A stretch of 64,000 nucleotides of DNA from Rhexocercosporidium sp. MPI-PUGE-AT-0058 (lineage: Eukaryota > Ascomycota > Leotiomycetes > Helotiales): contig JAGTJL010000004.1 of the NCBI GenBank assembly GCA_020746875.1, positions 2,914,001 to 2,978,000 on the forward strand. Reading direction: 5' to 3'. Positions 25,413-36,733 of this stretch are shown piece by piece; position 1 is the stretch's first letter, and the number at the start of each line of letters is the position of its first letter. The notes under the pieces are model-generated. The model had not been told where the DNA came from. It did not search any database and saw only the letters and a list, made by a program, of their open reading frames with translations. Both the position numbers and the translations under genes were made by a program.

Positions 25413-27177
25413 CTGTTCATTAGTGTTGCGTTGGCAAATTCCTTCCTCCAGAAGAGGATTCAAAGTCCTAAGATCGATGCCCTGGAGGCCGGTAAGAGAT
25501 CCATTGGCCTCAGTGTATTGTTGGAAGCGAGTTCAGAGGATCGACCATACAAACCACGACGACTGCGGTTTGAGGTGTTTCAGAAAAGTCGACAGATTTG
25601 TGGGATCTCGAGACGGTGAAGAGATAGCGCTGGATTCATTGGACTTGTGTCTTCATAAGAAGCGAGACTATTGACGAGTCTAATGCAACTCATTCCGAGA
25701 GGAATCTCCTCAAGATGATATAACCAATGAGTAGATTCAAGAAGCGACACCCCACCTTTGGATAGCGGGGTTGTTCGGGGTGGAGGAGGGGTCCACTGAA
25801 GCTTTTACTGACACTTCCGTTACAAATGACGGCGCAAAGTTTATTGGCACTGTTAGTGGCAGATAGAGACATTAGTCTGATGATTTGGCAATATTTTGCT
25901 AAGAATCCGAGATAGCTTCAAGTTTCATTTGTCCAATAGAGGCAGAATACAAGCGATGGTGCATGCCTATTGCGGGGTTAGTTTGCTTCCAGTAAGCCAG
26001 AACTTGTTCACCGTCACTCATTCTGAACTATGAGAGTCTAAAGTGAATTGATTGGGGAAACAGACTAGTTTTGTAGCGAAGGGAAGAGCTTCATTCGCTT
26101 CTCCGACCCAATCATGTCGGAAAGACGCAACTTGGGACGCACAACGGCGGGGTTTGTCAATGCATTGGAAGGATCTCAGATTCGCAGGAGAACTTTGGAC
26201 TTTTAAGGAGGATTCTCAGCAGCGCTTGATTGGACTCTTGAGATAGCACATTAGCGAAAGGCACACTCGCGTACCAAACACCCAATGAGGACGAAAGAGA
26301 AGCGATTCCGAGATTCTACATCCTCGAAAATAACCCCGCGCATGGGGCTCCATAACCTGCATAATATAAAGCTACATATGCATGCATAGAGGCCTCGCTC
26401 ACCAGTAAGCACAAAGCAGACTCGTCTATATGGCGGTCTGCACCAGTACGGTACCATCGCGATCTGTTGTCTGCACCACATCGGAAATATATTCTCAATC
26501 CGTGGGTCCCTTTACCCGGCTCAGACAGCCACACAGCCCTCAAACCCCTGAGCTTTCGTCTAAACCAACGAATCATGAGCCACGCCTCAACTACGGGACT
26601 GGCAGGGCCCTCACGCCCGGGTCAGAGTGCGATCGTGGGCATGGATTCTAGCAGCCTTCTTGAAACGTTCTCGAAGCTGAGTGGGTGCCGTGGAACTGGG
26701 ATGTCTCTCACATCCCGGTCTAGTTTGAGTCCGTTCTCACTCTCGCTACAGATCTCCCGTTTTCGATGGACAGCCCGCAAATAGCATCCTGTTTCTGGAT
26801 AACTGATTTGACACGATGACCACTGACGGCTCGGATGGATACCAATTACGACCGTGGCCCCGTCTCGGGTCCACCCGCCCATGCAGCCCAGGTTATGGGG
26901 AGCTTGCGAATAGCCTGCCCCTCGTTGTGCTTTGGGATGGTGGGCCGAGGAGAGTGAGATTACAAGTAGCAGCCTGGCCCGTGTGATCTGAGTGTCCGAT
27001 TTTTTGACGGCGTCGACGACGAGCTTATTATTATGAAGTGTTGAGGATTCTAATACGAACATGATGGACGACTGATTGCTGAAGTACGAGTATATTGCGA
27101 AGCTAGTTGCGAAGGCTTTGGTCTGGCTTTGGCAACCACACGTCCCATCTCAGCAGAAAGCAGAGCAGGTTCTCACC
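25413..27177. other. 1.8 kb intergenic region
   Basis: Only short frames on either strand and none with recognisable domains. It contains the promoter of the MFS transporter that starts at 27178. Nothing else is supported. Confidence 0.35.
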
Positions 27178-29113
27178 ATGAAGCTCGAAAAAGAGCACAA
27201 TTCTCCTGCCAGCGACGAAGTGGCTTCGGAGAAGTTCCCTGTAACCAACGATGAGGCGCTCCAGAATGCAGAAGCAGGCGTTCGCCCAACAAGTCCTCCC
27301 GTCAACCCACATGAAGCGAATCTTCCAAAATGGCAGTTGGTAACTCTACTGATATGGTAACTTCCTCACCTCCCATCAATCAAGCACAAGCGTGGTACTA
27401 ACTCCACAACAAAGTCTCTGCTTCGGCCTCTTCCTCTCTCTCCTTGACACTACCATAGTAGCAACGGCTATCTACACGATCGGCGTCGACCTGTCATCAC
27501 TTACAACAGTCAATTGGGTCGCTCTAGCCTACACACTCAGTTATCTCGGCTGTGCAGTAATCTTCGCCCGCATAGCTGATATCGTAGGTAGAAGAAATGC
27601 CTACGTCGCCGCCTTCGTCATTTTCTTCGCCTTCTCCATTGGATGTGGTTTTGCGAAGACACTCAATCAATTGATCGCTTTGAGAGCGCTGCAGGGTATT
27701 GGAGGTTCGGGGTTGTACTCTTTGACATTTGTCATTATGCCAGAGATCAGTCCTATTAGGATGCAGCCTTTGACTGGAGCTTTGGCTGGAGCTGTGGTTG
27801 CGATGGCTGGTGTGCTAGGCCCAGTATTGGGTGGAATTATAACAAACTACACAACATGGAGATGGGTATTTTGGATCAAGTGAGTTTCCTTCCAAAATTT
27901 CGATACCGATAGGCTGACCCTCCAGTGCACCTATTGGCATCATCCCCCTTCTAGTTTTCATCATCGCCTGGCCAAAACCAGACAAGATCCCACCAGTCCG
28001 TCTCCGTCCCCTTAAAGATCTCGACTTCTTTGGCGCCATCCTTGTAATCGCCGCCTCTGTCCTCCTGGTCTTTTCCTTCCAACAAGCAGGTCTCAACTCC
28101 AATTCCTGGTCCCACGCCCTCTTCATTGCTCCTCTCGTCATAGGCATCCTCCTTTGGGTCGTCCTTTTCGGATGGGAGGTCCTCGTGGCCAAGAAATGGG
28201 AGGCCAGCATCGCGACTATGTTCCCATTGAGACTTCTCAAAAGAAGGGTCTTCATGGGCCATTTCTTGACGACTCTACTTGTGGGCTTTCCGTATTTTAT
28301 GGTCATCTTCGCCCTTCCGCTAAGACTTCAAGTTGTGAACGGAAAGAGTCAATTAGTATCAGGTGTAGCACTCCTACCTATGCTTGCAGCAGTCGCAATC
28401 ACGAGTTCGATTGGGGGGATGGTAAACAGTAAACGCGATCTCATTTGGTCAACGCTCCTTACCGGCTCTCTATTCATGGTCATTGGTTGCGCCTGTCTCT
28501 CGACCCTAGGCGACGTCCCGGAGATCGAGGCGAAGATGTACGGCTTCCAGATCTTCGTTGGTCTGGGATTCGGGCTCATGGTGTCTACTGTCTCGCTTGG
28601 AGCTAGTCTGGAGTGCGAGCTCAGGGATCGAAGTGAGTTCCAACACCTCTTACACCATTCCTAGATACCGTGTGAACCAAAACTGACACCAGTCCAGCTG
28701 TTGCTCAAGGCATCATAGCCCAAGCACGCGTTCTAGGCGGATCTATAGGCATCGCAGCCTCAACCGCCATCCTCAGTAAAATGCAGCATCGCTACCTATC
28801 CAACGTCCTAACCTCCTCCCAACTCTCGATCCTCGAATCCACCTCCCACACCCTCACTGAGACCCAACTCCTCGCCGTTCGCAAAGCCTACTCCACAGCT
28901 TTCAGCGAGAGCATGAAAGTCTGCGCTGCTGTCTCAGCAGCATGTGTCCTTGCGACTCTCATCACCTTCAGGAAGAAGCCGATGGTTATTATGGAGCGGA
29001 GGGGCGAGCAGGTTAGAGAGTATACGGAGCTCATGATGAGGGAGGGTAGTGAGAGTGCGATGAATGATACTCAGAAACAGGCTGGGTCTTCGGGATCGTC
29101 GAGGGAGTTATAG
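27178..29113 (+). CDS. MFS multidrug-type exporter, 14-TM (DHA2-like)
   Basis: Proton-driven efflux pump of the plasma membrane by family. Exons 27178-27356, 27415-27879, 27926-28632 and 28698-29113 join in frame to 588 residues. The N-terminal tail of about 60 residues is hydrophilic. Then come motif A in FARIADIVGRRNAY and the antiporter motif C in GVLGPVLGGIIT, both hallmarks of drug:H+ antiporters, and about 14 membrane segments. The C-terminal tail is polar (MNDTQKQAGSSGSS). The substrate is unknown. There is no biosynthetic gene next to it, so a general detoxification role is the cautious reading. Confidence 0.9.
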
Positions 29114-30776
29114 TTGGAATTTTGGCTTTGGGTTGCAGGACGGTTTCAACATCAGCGCGGCGTCTGGGGCGTTTTGGGAACATGGGAATGAATGCTTCTT
29201 GGGATCATTGTTCATAGCGCTGGATATATCCCTTTGGTTTGGAAGAAATGACTGGTTTGAGTAGGGAAGCCTTCTTGGTTGGCAAACATTCTAAAAGCAG
29301 AATACAGAACATCAAAACATCAATCGAGTAGACTCGCGATATGTTGACATTGTTGTGTAACATTCGGTAAACCAGCCATAGAATTCCTAGGTACATTGCT
29401 GTGGACATGCACATCTCGCCACACGCCATCCAGTGGATGATGCGGAATGCGGAACAGTCACTTATTTTGCGAACCTGAGTTACAGCTCTGGAAGAACTTC
29501 CCATCGATCTTTCTGCAACATCTACTCATGTCTGCTGACGACGAGGGGCTGATCAAATACCAACAGCAGGCCATCCCAAACGCCATATGGGGATCAGGAA
29601 TATTGCGGCCCACCTGCTCTGGGTTTGGGTGTATTTCATGTTCCCTCTCTTCTCCTACTTAAAAGGTCCTGACTGCCCATATTACAGATTCTTTCCCTAC
29701 CACTTGTGTTATTTGAACGCATATATGCCTCGCGGCCTGGCCTGGCCTGGCCTGTCTCCTTGTATGTTGGCGTCTGTGTAGAGGCACGGACGAGTTGAAG
29801 TAATCGTACGATGGCTCTGTTATGGTTGTTGAAGCTAGGCAACCCTAATCACCGCCCCGACGACAACATCCCCACGATTGTCTCTTTGCGCCCGTTTCTT
29901 CCTCGTCTGGTTCAAGTACCCATGGGAGTCGTTATGGTTACTGCATTGTGGTTGAAGGTATGGAGATCGAGGGGTGGCTGTTTCGTGAGCATTGACTTTC
30001 AGTTCTGCGCATGAGGAAGCTTCCATCCTTTGCAGGCGAAACCTACAGTGGCAGCAGACTTGCAGAAGGACGAGCTACGCAGGGTTTCTCGAGCAATTGC
30101 TACGCAAAAGTGCTGTGCACTGGCAAGGGAAGTTGAAATTGTAGATGGAGAGAGTGCTCAAGTTTTGAAGGAGGGCAGGACGGGGACAGGTTGCTCGGTG
30201 GAACTTCGCGAGCACGGGCAGGCAGGTTCCCTGAGGGGCTCGGCTAGCACGTTTTGTGTTTGTGGGCTTCACTGTTTGACCGACAACAACAATCCCCCCT
30301 TTCCAACACCCTTCTCAAGCGAGCAGTTCTCGTCTAGACACCTCAACATTTACAGAGTCTCCTCAAGCAAGTGCTTGTGTGGTTGATCACACATTGCATT
30401 CCAGACTTTTCTCCTTATCTGCCGATACCAAATCTCCTCTCTTTGCCCTACACCCACAGCTGGGCCCGATCGGGCAGGCCGCCTCAAATGTTACACTGCT
30501 TTTGGGATCGTCACGATACTAGCCAATGATGGGCCCCAAATGCCAAAGATACCATCCGCACTCCAATGACGCTATCTGCGATCATCGACGCAATCCAGTT
30601 CCAGTTCAGCATGTCTATCACACAATTAATCCTTGTTGAATTCTTCCTCTTTGCACCTCGTCTTCCTCACATCCCCTGCTTCCAGCTCTCTTAAGCTCTT
30701 CGCTTCCCCAGAGTCCTCCTCCTCCCCGGATTCAAGATCACCAATTCCACATGACTGGCTTCATCGTACACTCAAA
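29114..30776. other. 1.7 kb intergenic region
   Basis: No gene is supported. A short GGCCT iteration is present near 29731-29755. The right end is the promoter and CT-rich leader of the next MFS gene. Confidence 0.35.
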
Positions 30777-32608
30777 ATGGCATTGTCGGCGATAGATTCC
30801 AGTCCCCCGACTACGGTCGAAGACTCTACTTCTAAATCCAGAGAACCTGATAGTATCAGCAAGACAGCAGCTTCAGGCAGTGGAGAGTACAAAGAGGACG
30901 GCTCACCTCCCAGCGATATCGACGATACCGCCGTCCTCGAGAAAGGGTCGCTCGATCCAGTCTATGAAGCCAAAGCTCGAGTTTTGAATCATGCCGTTTG
31001 TGTCTCGTTCTACCGGTGATTTTGATACTGACACCTGTTCGTAGATTCAAGAGATTGGAATGGGATGGTATCAGTGGCAGCTCTTCATTGTTGTGGGATT
31101 CGGGTGGGCGAATGACAATCTTTGGCCCATCGTCACATCTCTGATTCGTACGCTGCCTGCCCCATCATCCTACCTTGTGAATGCTAATTCTGATAGTCCC
31201 GGCCATCGTCAATGAATTCCATCCAACCCAAAAAGCGTATCTCCCTCTCGCCCAAAACATCGGTCTTCTTATTGGAGCCATGTTTTGGGGTTTCGGATGT
31301 GATGTATTTGGTCGAAGATGGGCATTCAACGCTACCCTGGGCATCACAGCCATCTTCGGCATGATCGCAGCCGGATCTCCCAACTTCGCAGCAATTGGCA
31401 CTTTTGTCGCCCTCTGGAGTTTCGGGGTTGGAGGCAATCTACCGGTTGACTCGGCGGTATTCCTGGAGTTCCTCCCTGGTACTCACCAATATCTCCTGAC
31501 TATTTTGTCCGTAGACTGGGCTCTTGCTCAAGTCGTAGCTACACTTATCGCATGGCCACTTCTGGGGAGTCTCACTTGTCAAGAGGATGAAATCTGTAAG
31601 AGATCTAATAATATCGGTTGGCGATATTTTGTCATCACCATGGGTGGGATCTCTCTTATTGAATTCCTCATTCGCTTCTTGTGCTTCACCATATTTGAGT
31701 CTCCAAAATATCTCATGGGTAAAGGACTCGATGAAGAAGCTGTAAGGGTCGTGCACGAGGTCGCTCGTCGAAATGGAAAGACTTCGGACTGTATGTCGTT
31801 CTGTCCTGTTTTTCCCCTCGAGATCATCCTATTAATACAAGACAGTGACTGTTGATGATCTCAGAGCATGCGAAGAATCCACTCCAGCAGTCCAGCAAAC
31901 CGACGCTGCTGCAGCCCTCAAACGCAAACTCGAAAAGCTCAACTTCACCCACGTTCGCGCCCTCTTCGCAACCAAGAAACTTGGTTTCTCAACCACCATC
32001 ATCATGACCGTTTGGGGATTTATCGGTCTCGCTTATCCCCTCTACAATGCTTTCCTCCCCTACCTCCAAAGCATCAAAGGTGCCGAATTCGGCGACGGGT
32101 CGACGTACATCACGTACCGAAACTCTCTAATTATCGCAGCGATCGGTGTCCCTGGTGTTCTCCTTGGTGGTGTACTCGTCCAGATTCCCAGATTTGGCAG
32201 GAAAGGCGCTCTGGCACTCTCCACCATCCTCACGGGCGTGTTTTTATACGGCACGACAACTGCATTATCAAGCAACGCACTTCTTGGATGGAACTGCGGC
32301 TTCAATTTCTGCAGTAACATCATGTATGCAGTGCTCTACGGCTACACTCCTGAGATCTTCCCGACGAAAGATAGAGGGACCGGCAATGCGTTGACTGCCA
32401 CGGCGAATCGTGTCTTTGGAATTATGGCTGTAAGTTCCCCTAGCTGGACTTCTGGGATATGAACTGATGTTTTCTTTAGCCCATCATTGCTATGTTTGCA
32501 AACTTGCAGACCTCCGCTCCCGTGTACACCAGTGGTGCTCTTTTCCTGTTCGCTGGCGTTCTCGTCATTTTCCTTCCTTTCGAGTCACAGGGAAAGGCAA
32601 GCCTGTGA
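30777..32608 (+). CDS. MFS transporter (SP/SV2-like organic solute family)
   Basis: Five exons (30777-30995, 31045-31147, 31197-31790, 31846-32429, 32480-32608) give 542 residues with about 12 membrane segments. After a 75-residue Ser/Asp-rich cytosolic N-terminus the first helices follow. Motif A is GFGCDVFGRRWAFN and the C-terminal half contains TPEIFPTKDRGTGNAL, both typical of the group between sugar porters and SV2-like carriers. Donors GTTTGT (intron 1) and GTACGC (intron 2) are weak, but every junction keeps the conserved reading. The substrate cannot be inferred. It is in the same direction as the preceding exporter but separated by 1.7 kb, so co-regulation is not implied. Confidence 0.87.
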
Positions 32609-32764
32609 TTGGCCGCCTGCAAGTAGGGTATTTTTTTGGACGGTATAAAGCCATCGTTTTTTACTTTGCTCGGATGGGGTTTGACATCCGTTTCTGGTCG
32701 ACCAATTCATATATAACCCGCTATCCCTTGACACAAGAACCATGCAATAACTGCCTGACTCACA

Positions 32765-33227
32765 TCAATCGCTGCCCCCTCCTCCATACCCATGAGAAGA
32801 GGCATGGGAAGTACCATAATCCGCATAAGCACTCGCTCGATACCCGTACCCATATGAATCAGTTTCCCACCATTGAGATTTCTTCCCCTGGGGTACACTG
32901 TTTCCAGCAGATGATGATGACGGATTAGAAGCTGTTCCTGTGGATTGGAGAGCAGTCACAGATGCTTGGTTACCCTTCCCAGACGGCTCAGTTACTGGCA
33001 ATTGAACTGGAGGCACCCACACTTGACTTGAATCCAACGGATGGGTATTCCTATTCTTCGCTCCCCTATACTCGTGCTTTGGCCTGTGATTCGGTTTTCG
33101 GCACATCACGTCACATACCCTGCTCCCCAATCTGTTCTGCTGCTGCTTTAGCCCTTTACCAAGCACTGGCTGGTATGGGCCGCCGATCTGGATGAGGAAC
33201 AATATCGTGAAGTCGAGTAGGCTTCAT
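32765..33227 (-). CDS. Small Gly/Ser/Tyr-rich unknown protein
   Basis: Two exons, 33227-33160 and 33083-32765, spliced with a GTAAAG donor, give 128 residues. The start is the ATG of MKPTRLHDIVPHPDRRP. The middle reads NTHPLDSSQVWVPPVQ and the tail is low complexity, rich in Tyr, Gly, Ser and His (DSYGYGYRASAYADYG). No signal peptide, membrane segment or known domain is visible. It lies tail to tail with the MFS gene, 156 bp away. The clean splice and compositional shift make it likely real, but the function is unknown. Confidence 0.5.
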
Positions 33228-33274
33228 GATCGGTCGATCTAGATCCTCTACCCCTGATGCCTTGAGCTTATCTA

Positions 33275-33554
33275 CTATCCCCCCCGGCTTGAATGTTAAA
33301 TGTGAAATTTTGTGGGCTACGGACCTAGTTCTTAAGTTCTGAATGGCCAGAGGCCCTAGATAAAGCCTGAAGCACGAGCCAGAAATAGGTCTGATGTAAA
33401 TGTAAGGGTGGCTTTAGAAGGTTCGAGAGACACCGGAGCCTTGCTCGAGGCTGAAAATCCACTGAATTATTGGATAAACACCCCTAGCAGCTACCCACAC
33501 GAGGTCCAGTTTTCTTCACATTTAACATTCAAGCCGGGGCGGGGCGGGGGATAG
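33275..33554. mobile_element. 280-bp MITE with inverted ends and TA flanks
   Basis: The ends share a perfect 25-bp inverted repeat (33282-33306 and 33515-33539, containing CGGCTTGAATGTTAAATG) extended outward by C-rich/G-rich tracts to CTATCC and GGATAG. TA directly flanks both ends (33273-33274 and 33555-33556), as after Tc1/mariner-type insertion. No open frame lies inside. Confidence 0.75.
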
Positions 33555-33556
33555 TA

Positions 33557-34310
33557 CATTGTTATGTGGAGTCTCTGCGAACTTGTCCCCGCCCGAGATA
33601 TCTAATTTCGCTCGGCCGTCTTCTGCTACTGTACAGGCTTTCTGGATATGATATTCGATACTGTCAAACTAGCACTCCTGGATGTGGCGTTGAGAAATTC
33701 CGGGATGTCGGTAATCACATTCAATGCAGGCTTTAGGTTGAGTTTCTGTAGTAGATTCGTCTTCAGTCTGGCGACTTGTCTCTTTGGGCAGGAGGCTTTC
33801 GGAGTCAGCCTTTGTCCTGTCTGAATGATTTTGATGTCTGCTACTCCTGGGTATGCAGCTTAATGGTCTCCTGCCGTGCTTTGAGGACTTACTTATACGA
33901 GTTGATCTTCGCTATGACCAAAACTGGTGATTGTTTACCATCCTGTCACGCTCCTCGCGACCTCGTCTGACTTTCGCGAATAGACTCTATACTTCAGTAC
34001 TTTCAGAGTTACGAAACTACGCATGCAGACGCGATCCAGATTTCTCATTTATCTATAGAAATTCAACGCAACGAGAAACGCCACCGGGGCCGATGAGGCA
34101 TGGATCACTTCCCCTGTCTCATTCGCAGACTTACGAAGTCAGACCCCTAAGAGTATATCCGCATAACGCCATGTATAGAGTCATAGAACCGAGAACTTGT
34201 CCTCCCAAATGCACCAGAGCACTTCCGATGGGACGAAGAAGAGTTGGGGTGTATTGCTGGAAGGACGCCTTTCTCCAGACTCCTCGCAGGACCACCCAAG
34301 CTCAAACCAT
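33557..34310. other. Intergenic stretch right of the MITE
   Basis: Short overlapping frames without domain character. This is the 3' side of the acidic unknown gene. Confidence 0.3.
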
Positions 34311-34820
34311 TCAACGAAAGAAGCCAGCGACTGGATGACTGTTCAAAGCCGTGTGAGCTGTAACACTGCCCATAATGCCACCATTGCCACCCACCTTTCC
34401 TGCGTCTCTATCGTTGGCAACAGAAGCATGAGTACGAGCATGATCAACGGTATCAGAACCAGAACCAGAACCAGCCGCGTGGGTAGGCTCAGCAGGCTCG
34501 AATCTAGCTGGACCATCCTCCACAGGCTTAGCAACCTCCTCGCTGACCTTGTCTGGGATCTCGACGACTCCAACGCACGTCTCGTTGTCTTTGCCATTGA
34601 CCTCCTTTCCTTTGCTACCGTCACCATCACCGCCAGCGCCGAATGCGTTGAATCCAACCTCTCTACTGGTAGCCTCGTTACTAGAGTGTACTCCTGCTGA
34701 GTCCTCCGCGATCTTGTCCTTCTTGCCTTCGAGATGGATCTTGTGCAGCTTGTTGCCAATCTTGTTGAGCTGTCTGTTGATCCATGGGACCTTGGAGGTG
34801 GGTGTGTTTGGTGGGGACAT
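34311..34820 (-). CDS. Acidic low-complexity unknown protein
   Basis: Single exon, 169 residues. The first ATG (34820) follows ACA; the frame is open further upstream but has no earlier ATG. The N-terminus is basic (VPWINRQLNKIGNKLHKIHL) and may form an amphipathic helix. The rest is rich in Gly, Asp, Glu and Ser (GAGGDGDGSKGKEVNGKDN) and is probably disordered. I recognise no family. Length and base use fit a real gene, but it has no other support. Confidence 0.5.
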   Translation of the reverse strand: MSPPNTPTSKVPWINRQLNKIGNKLHKIHLEGKKDKIAEDSAGVHSSNEATSREVGFNAFGAGGDGDGSKGKEVNGKDNETCVGVVEIPDKVSEEVAKPVEDGPARFEPAEPTHAAGSGSGSDTVDHARTHASVANDRDAGKVGGNGGIMGSVTAHTALNSHPVAGFFR

Positions 34821-35666
34821 TGTGGATTGTTGGGGTCGAAGGTGAGGTATCAAATTGAGTTCGTAGATTGGGAGGTTTTGTGATTGGATGCTGCGTGAGC
34901 TTATTGACTTTGGGATTGTGGATGCGGAGAAGAGATTGTCCAATTGTCTTGCCCTTGCTTGCTGCGAATTTGTTTGGTGGTAGCTCGATCCTCGTTGTTT
35001 GTTTCTTTGTGCATTCGGAATCGACGTTGGGGAAAGAAAGGCGTTTGTAGGAAGAAGATTTCGTAGGCCAATATTGTCAATCGAGAAAGCAAGAGCGAAG
35101 CAATCAATCAAATAAGAGGCAAGAACAAAGGTGAATTCAAGAGCTATGACCCGAGCAACATTCGGGCTGCGACAACAGCGACAGGGCTCTTCTTTGGCAT
35201 TCAAATCTGGGTCATGAGAAGCACAACCACTCAAAATCACGGGAGAGCATCACTCGTGATAGTCAACACACCAGTACACCCCAAGCACTAGCTTCTTATA
35301 GGGTAATTTAGATACAGGGCCATCAAATCACGCAAAAGATAATTGAAATGTAACAGTTGACCTTGGAGCTCTGATCGATTTGGAAAGGAAAAATTGAGGT
35401 TTCGATGGGGGAATATAAGTAGTGTAACTCCCAAGCCTAATACGACAGTTCTAAGCTGCTTGCCCCGGCTTGTCAAAACGACCAACTCCTGCATTCTCAT
35501 TGGATGTCTTACCCAGCTACCAGCAATTGCCATCTATAGTCTAGCCATTCTATAACATGCAACTCGTTCTGGGATGTGCTGTTAGAGAATGATGAACACC
35601 GCTGTCTTATCGTTCAATGGTTCTGTCGATACCAAAGCCATATCCTATATTCGTAATCAACACCAC
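34821..35666. promoter_or_regulatory. Leader/promoter of the acidic protein and 3' flank of the DUF2470 gene
   Basis: The open minus-strand frame from 35240 down to 34821 lacks an ATG and looks like 5' leader. No further gene is seen. Confidence 0.35.
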
Positions 35667-36344
35667 TCAATGACTTGCCTTCTCTGCCTCTTTTGTCTTC
35701 CTCGCGATTGTGGCATCGATTCGTTGGAAACACGCGAATCCCTCAATTAGACAGCTTCCAATCCACTTCCACCAGAGCGATGTTCCCCGTGTCACTCCAT
35801 GCTTCCTCAGCTTCGTTCGGTCCAGGAAGAAAGATTCCAGAAGATGTATACCAACAAATGGCCATGTCATCTTTCGTACCATCCACACAAACATCTCGGG
35901 ACCACCAGGATAAAACGACAAAGCTACATCGTACAGCCAAGTCCCAGGTATAATCAGCCGCTGGAATATGCATGCGAGCCAGGTAGCTAAGAGGATCAAG
36001 AAGAGGATAACTTGGACGGGCTTTCTTGGAGGATCGTATTCGGTGAGTCGAATGGAGGAGATGTCGAGAGCAGCTCGTGCTTCGCGGTCCATTTCAACAC
36101 TTCTTGTTCGCGCCTCGGACCAGGACTTCATAGGTGGATCGAAGCGAATCGTGTGAGTTTTGCCGTCGGTTGTCTTGAGTGTCATGGAAGAGAGGGTAAT
36201 CGAGGAGATGATGGCCCCATGAGCGGCTCGTGAGGACAGTTTGGAGTAGTGTTGCAGGTAGTAGGAGAGAGATTCGGCGTGGTCTGCATTCATGTGTTTG
36301 ATGATGCGCGCTTTGGCAGCTTCGTCTTGAGGGGTGTCTGCCAT
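35667..36344 (-). CDS. DUF2470-domain integral membrane protein
   Basis: Single exon, 225 residues from ATG 36344. Residues 10-100 form the DUF2470 fold, related to the C-terminal part of haem-utilisation/pyridoxamine-oxidase-like proteins: an early HMNADHAESLSYYLQHY motif and the later IRFDPPMKSWSEAR. Membrane segments follow (VQVILFLILLATWLACIF and a second hydrophobic stretch around MVRKMTWPFVGIHLLESF). Fungal members with this architecture are widespread but their role is unknown. The His in HMNADH is the conserved feature. The gene is divergent from the aminotransferase, with 389 bp between the starts. Confidence 0.85.
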   Translation of the reverse strand: MADTPQDEAAKARIIKHMNADHAESLSYYLQHYSKLSSRAAHGAIISSITLSSMTLKTTDGKTHTIRFDPPMKSWSEARTRSVEMDREARAALDISSIRLTEYDPPRKPVQVILFLILLATWLACIFQRLIIPGTWLYDVALSFYPGGPEMFVWMVRKMTWPFVGIHLLESFFLDRTKLRKHGVTRGTSLWWKWIGSCLIEGFACFQRIDATIARKTKEAEKASH

Positions 36345-36733
36345 TGCGTAGCCGATGGGGGTCGAATGTTGATAGATTGTGGTCGGGCTGTCGTGGAACG
36401 TATATCTTCAAGTCTGCGAGGGGAGCAGAGGAGGGAAGAGGAGAGGTTGGGATCGCTGCAAGCTTGAGTCTGTAATTGTGTGTTGATGTTGATCCTTGAC
36501 TTCCAACCTCGGCACGAAACACCAACGACCGCACCCGGCGTGTGACCCTGCCCGCCGAGCCCTGCTACTGGACATTGCATGGCTCACCAAAGGTGGGATT
36601 TGGATAGATCTAAAAGCAATTGAACGTCCTGGGAGTATATCTTCAAAATCGGGTTCCGTTTATTTGCTGTGTTGTTACCTTTATTTCAAAGCAACGCGGA
36701 ACAGCTGTTTGCTGTCCTCATTCTAGAATCATC
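36345..36733. promoter_or_regulatory. Divergent promoter region, DUF2470 gene / aminotransferase
   Basis: 389 bp between two divergent ATGs. The 15-bp motif shared by other cluster promoters was not found here by eye. Confidence 0.4.

Noticed and set aside
29731..29755. GGCCT iteration as a functional repeat
   Set aside because: Only about four imperfect units; too little to call.
31868..32317. Overlapping plus-strand ORF inside the MFS gene
   Set aside because: Out of frame with the clear transporter reading; Arg/Pro/His-rich as expected for a shifted frame.
34821..35240. N-terminal extension of the acidic protein
   Set aside because: Open but without an ATG before 34820; composition resembles untranslated leader.
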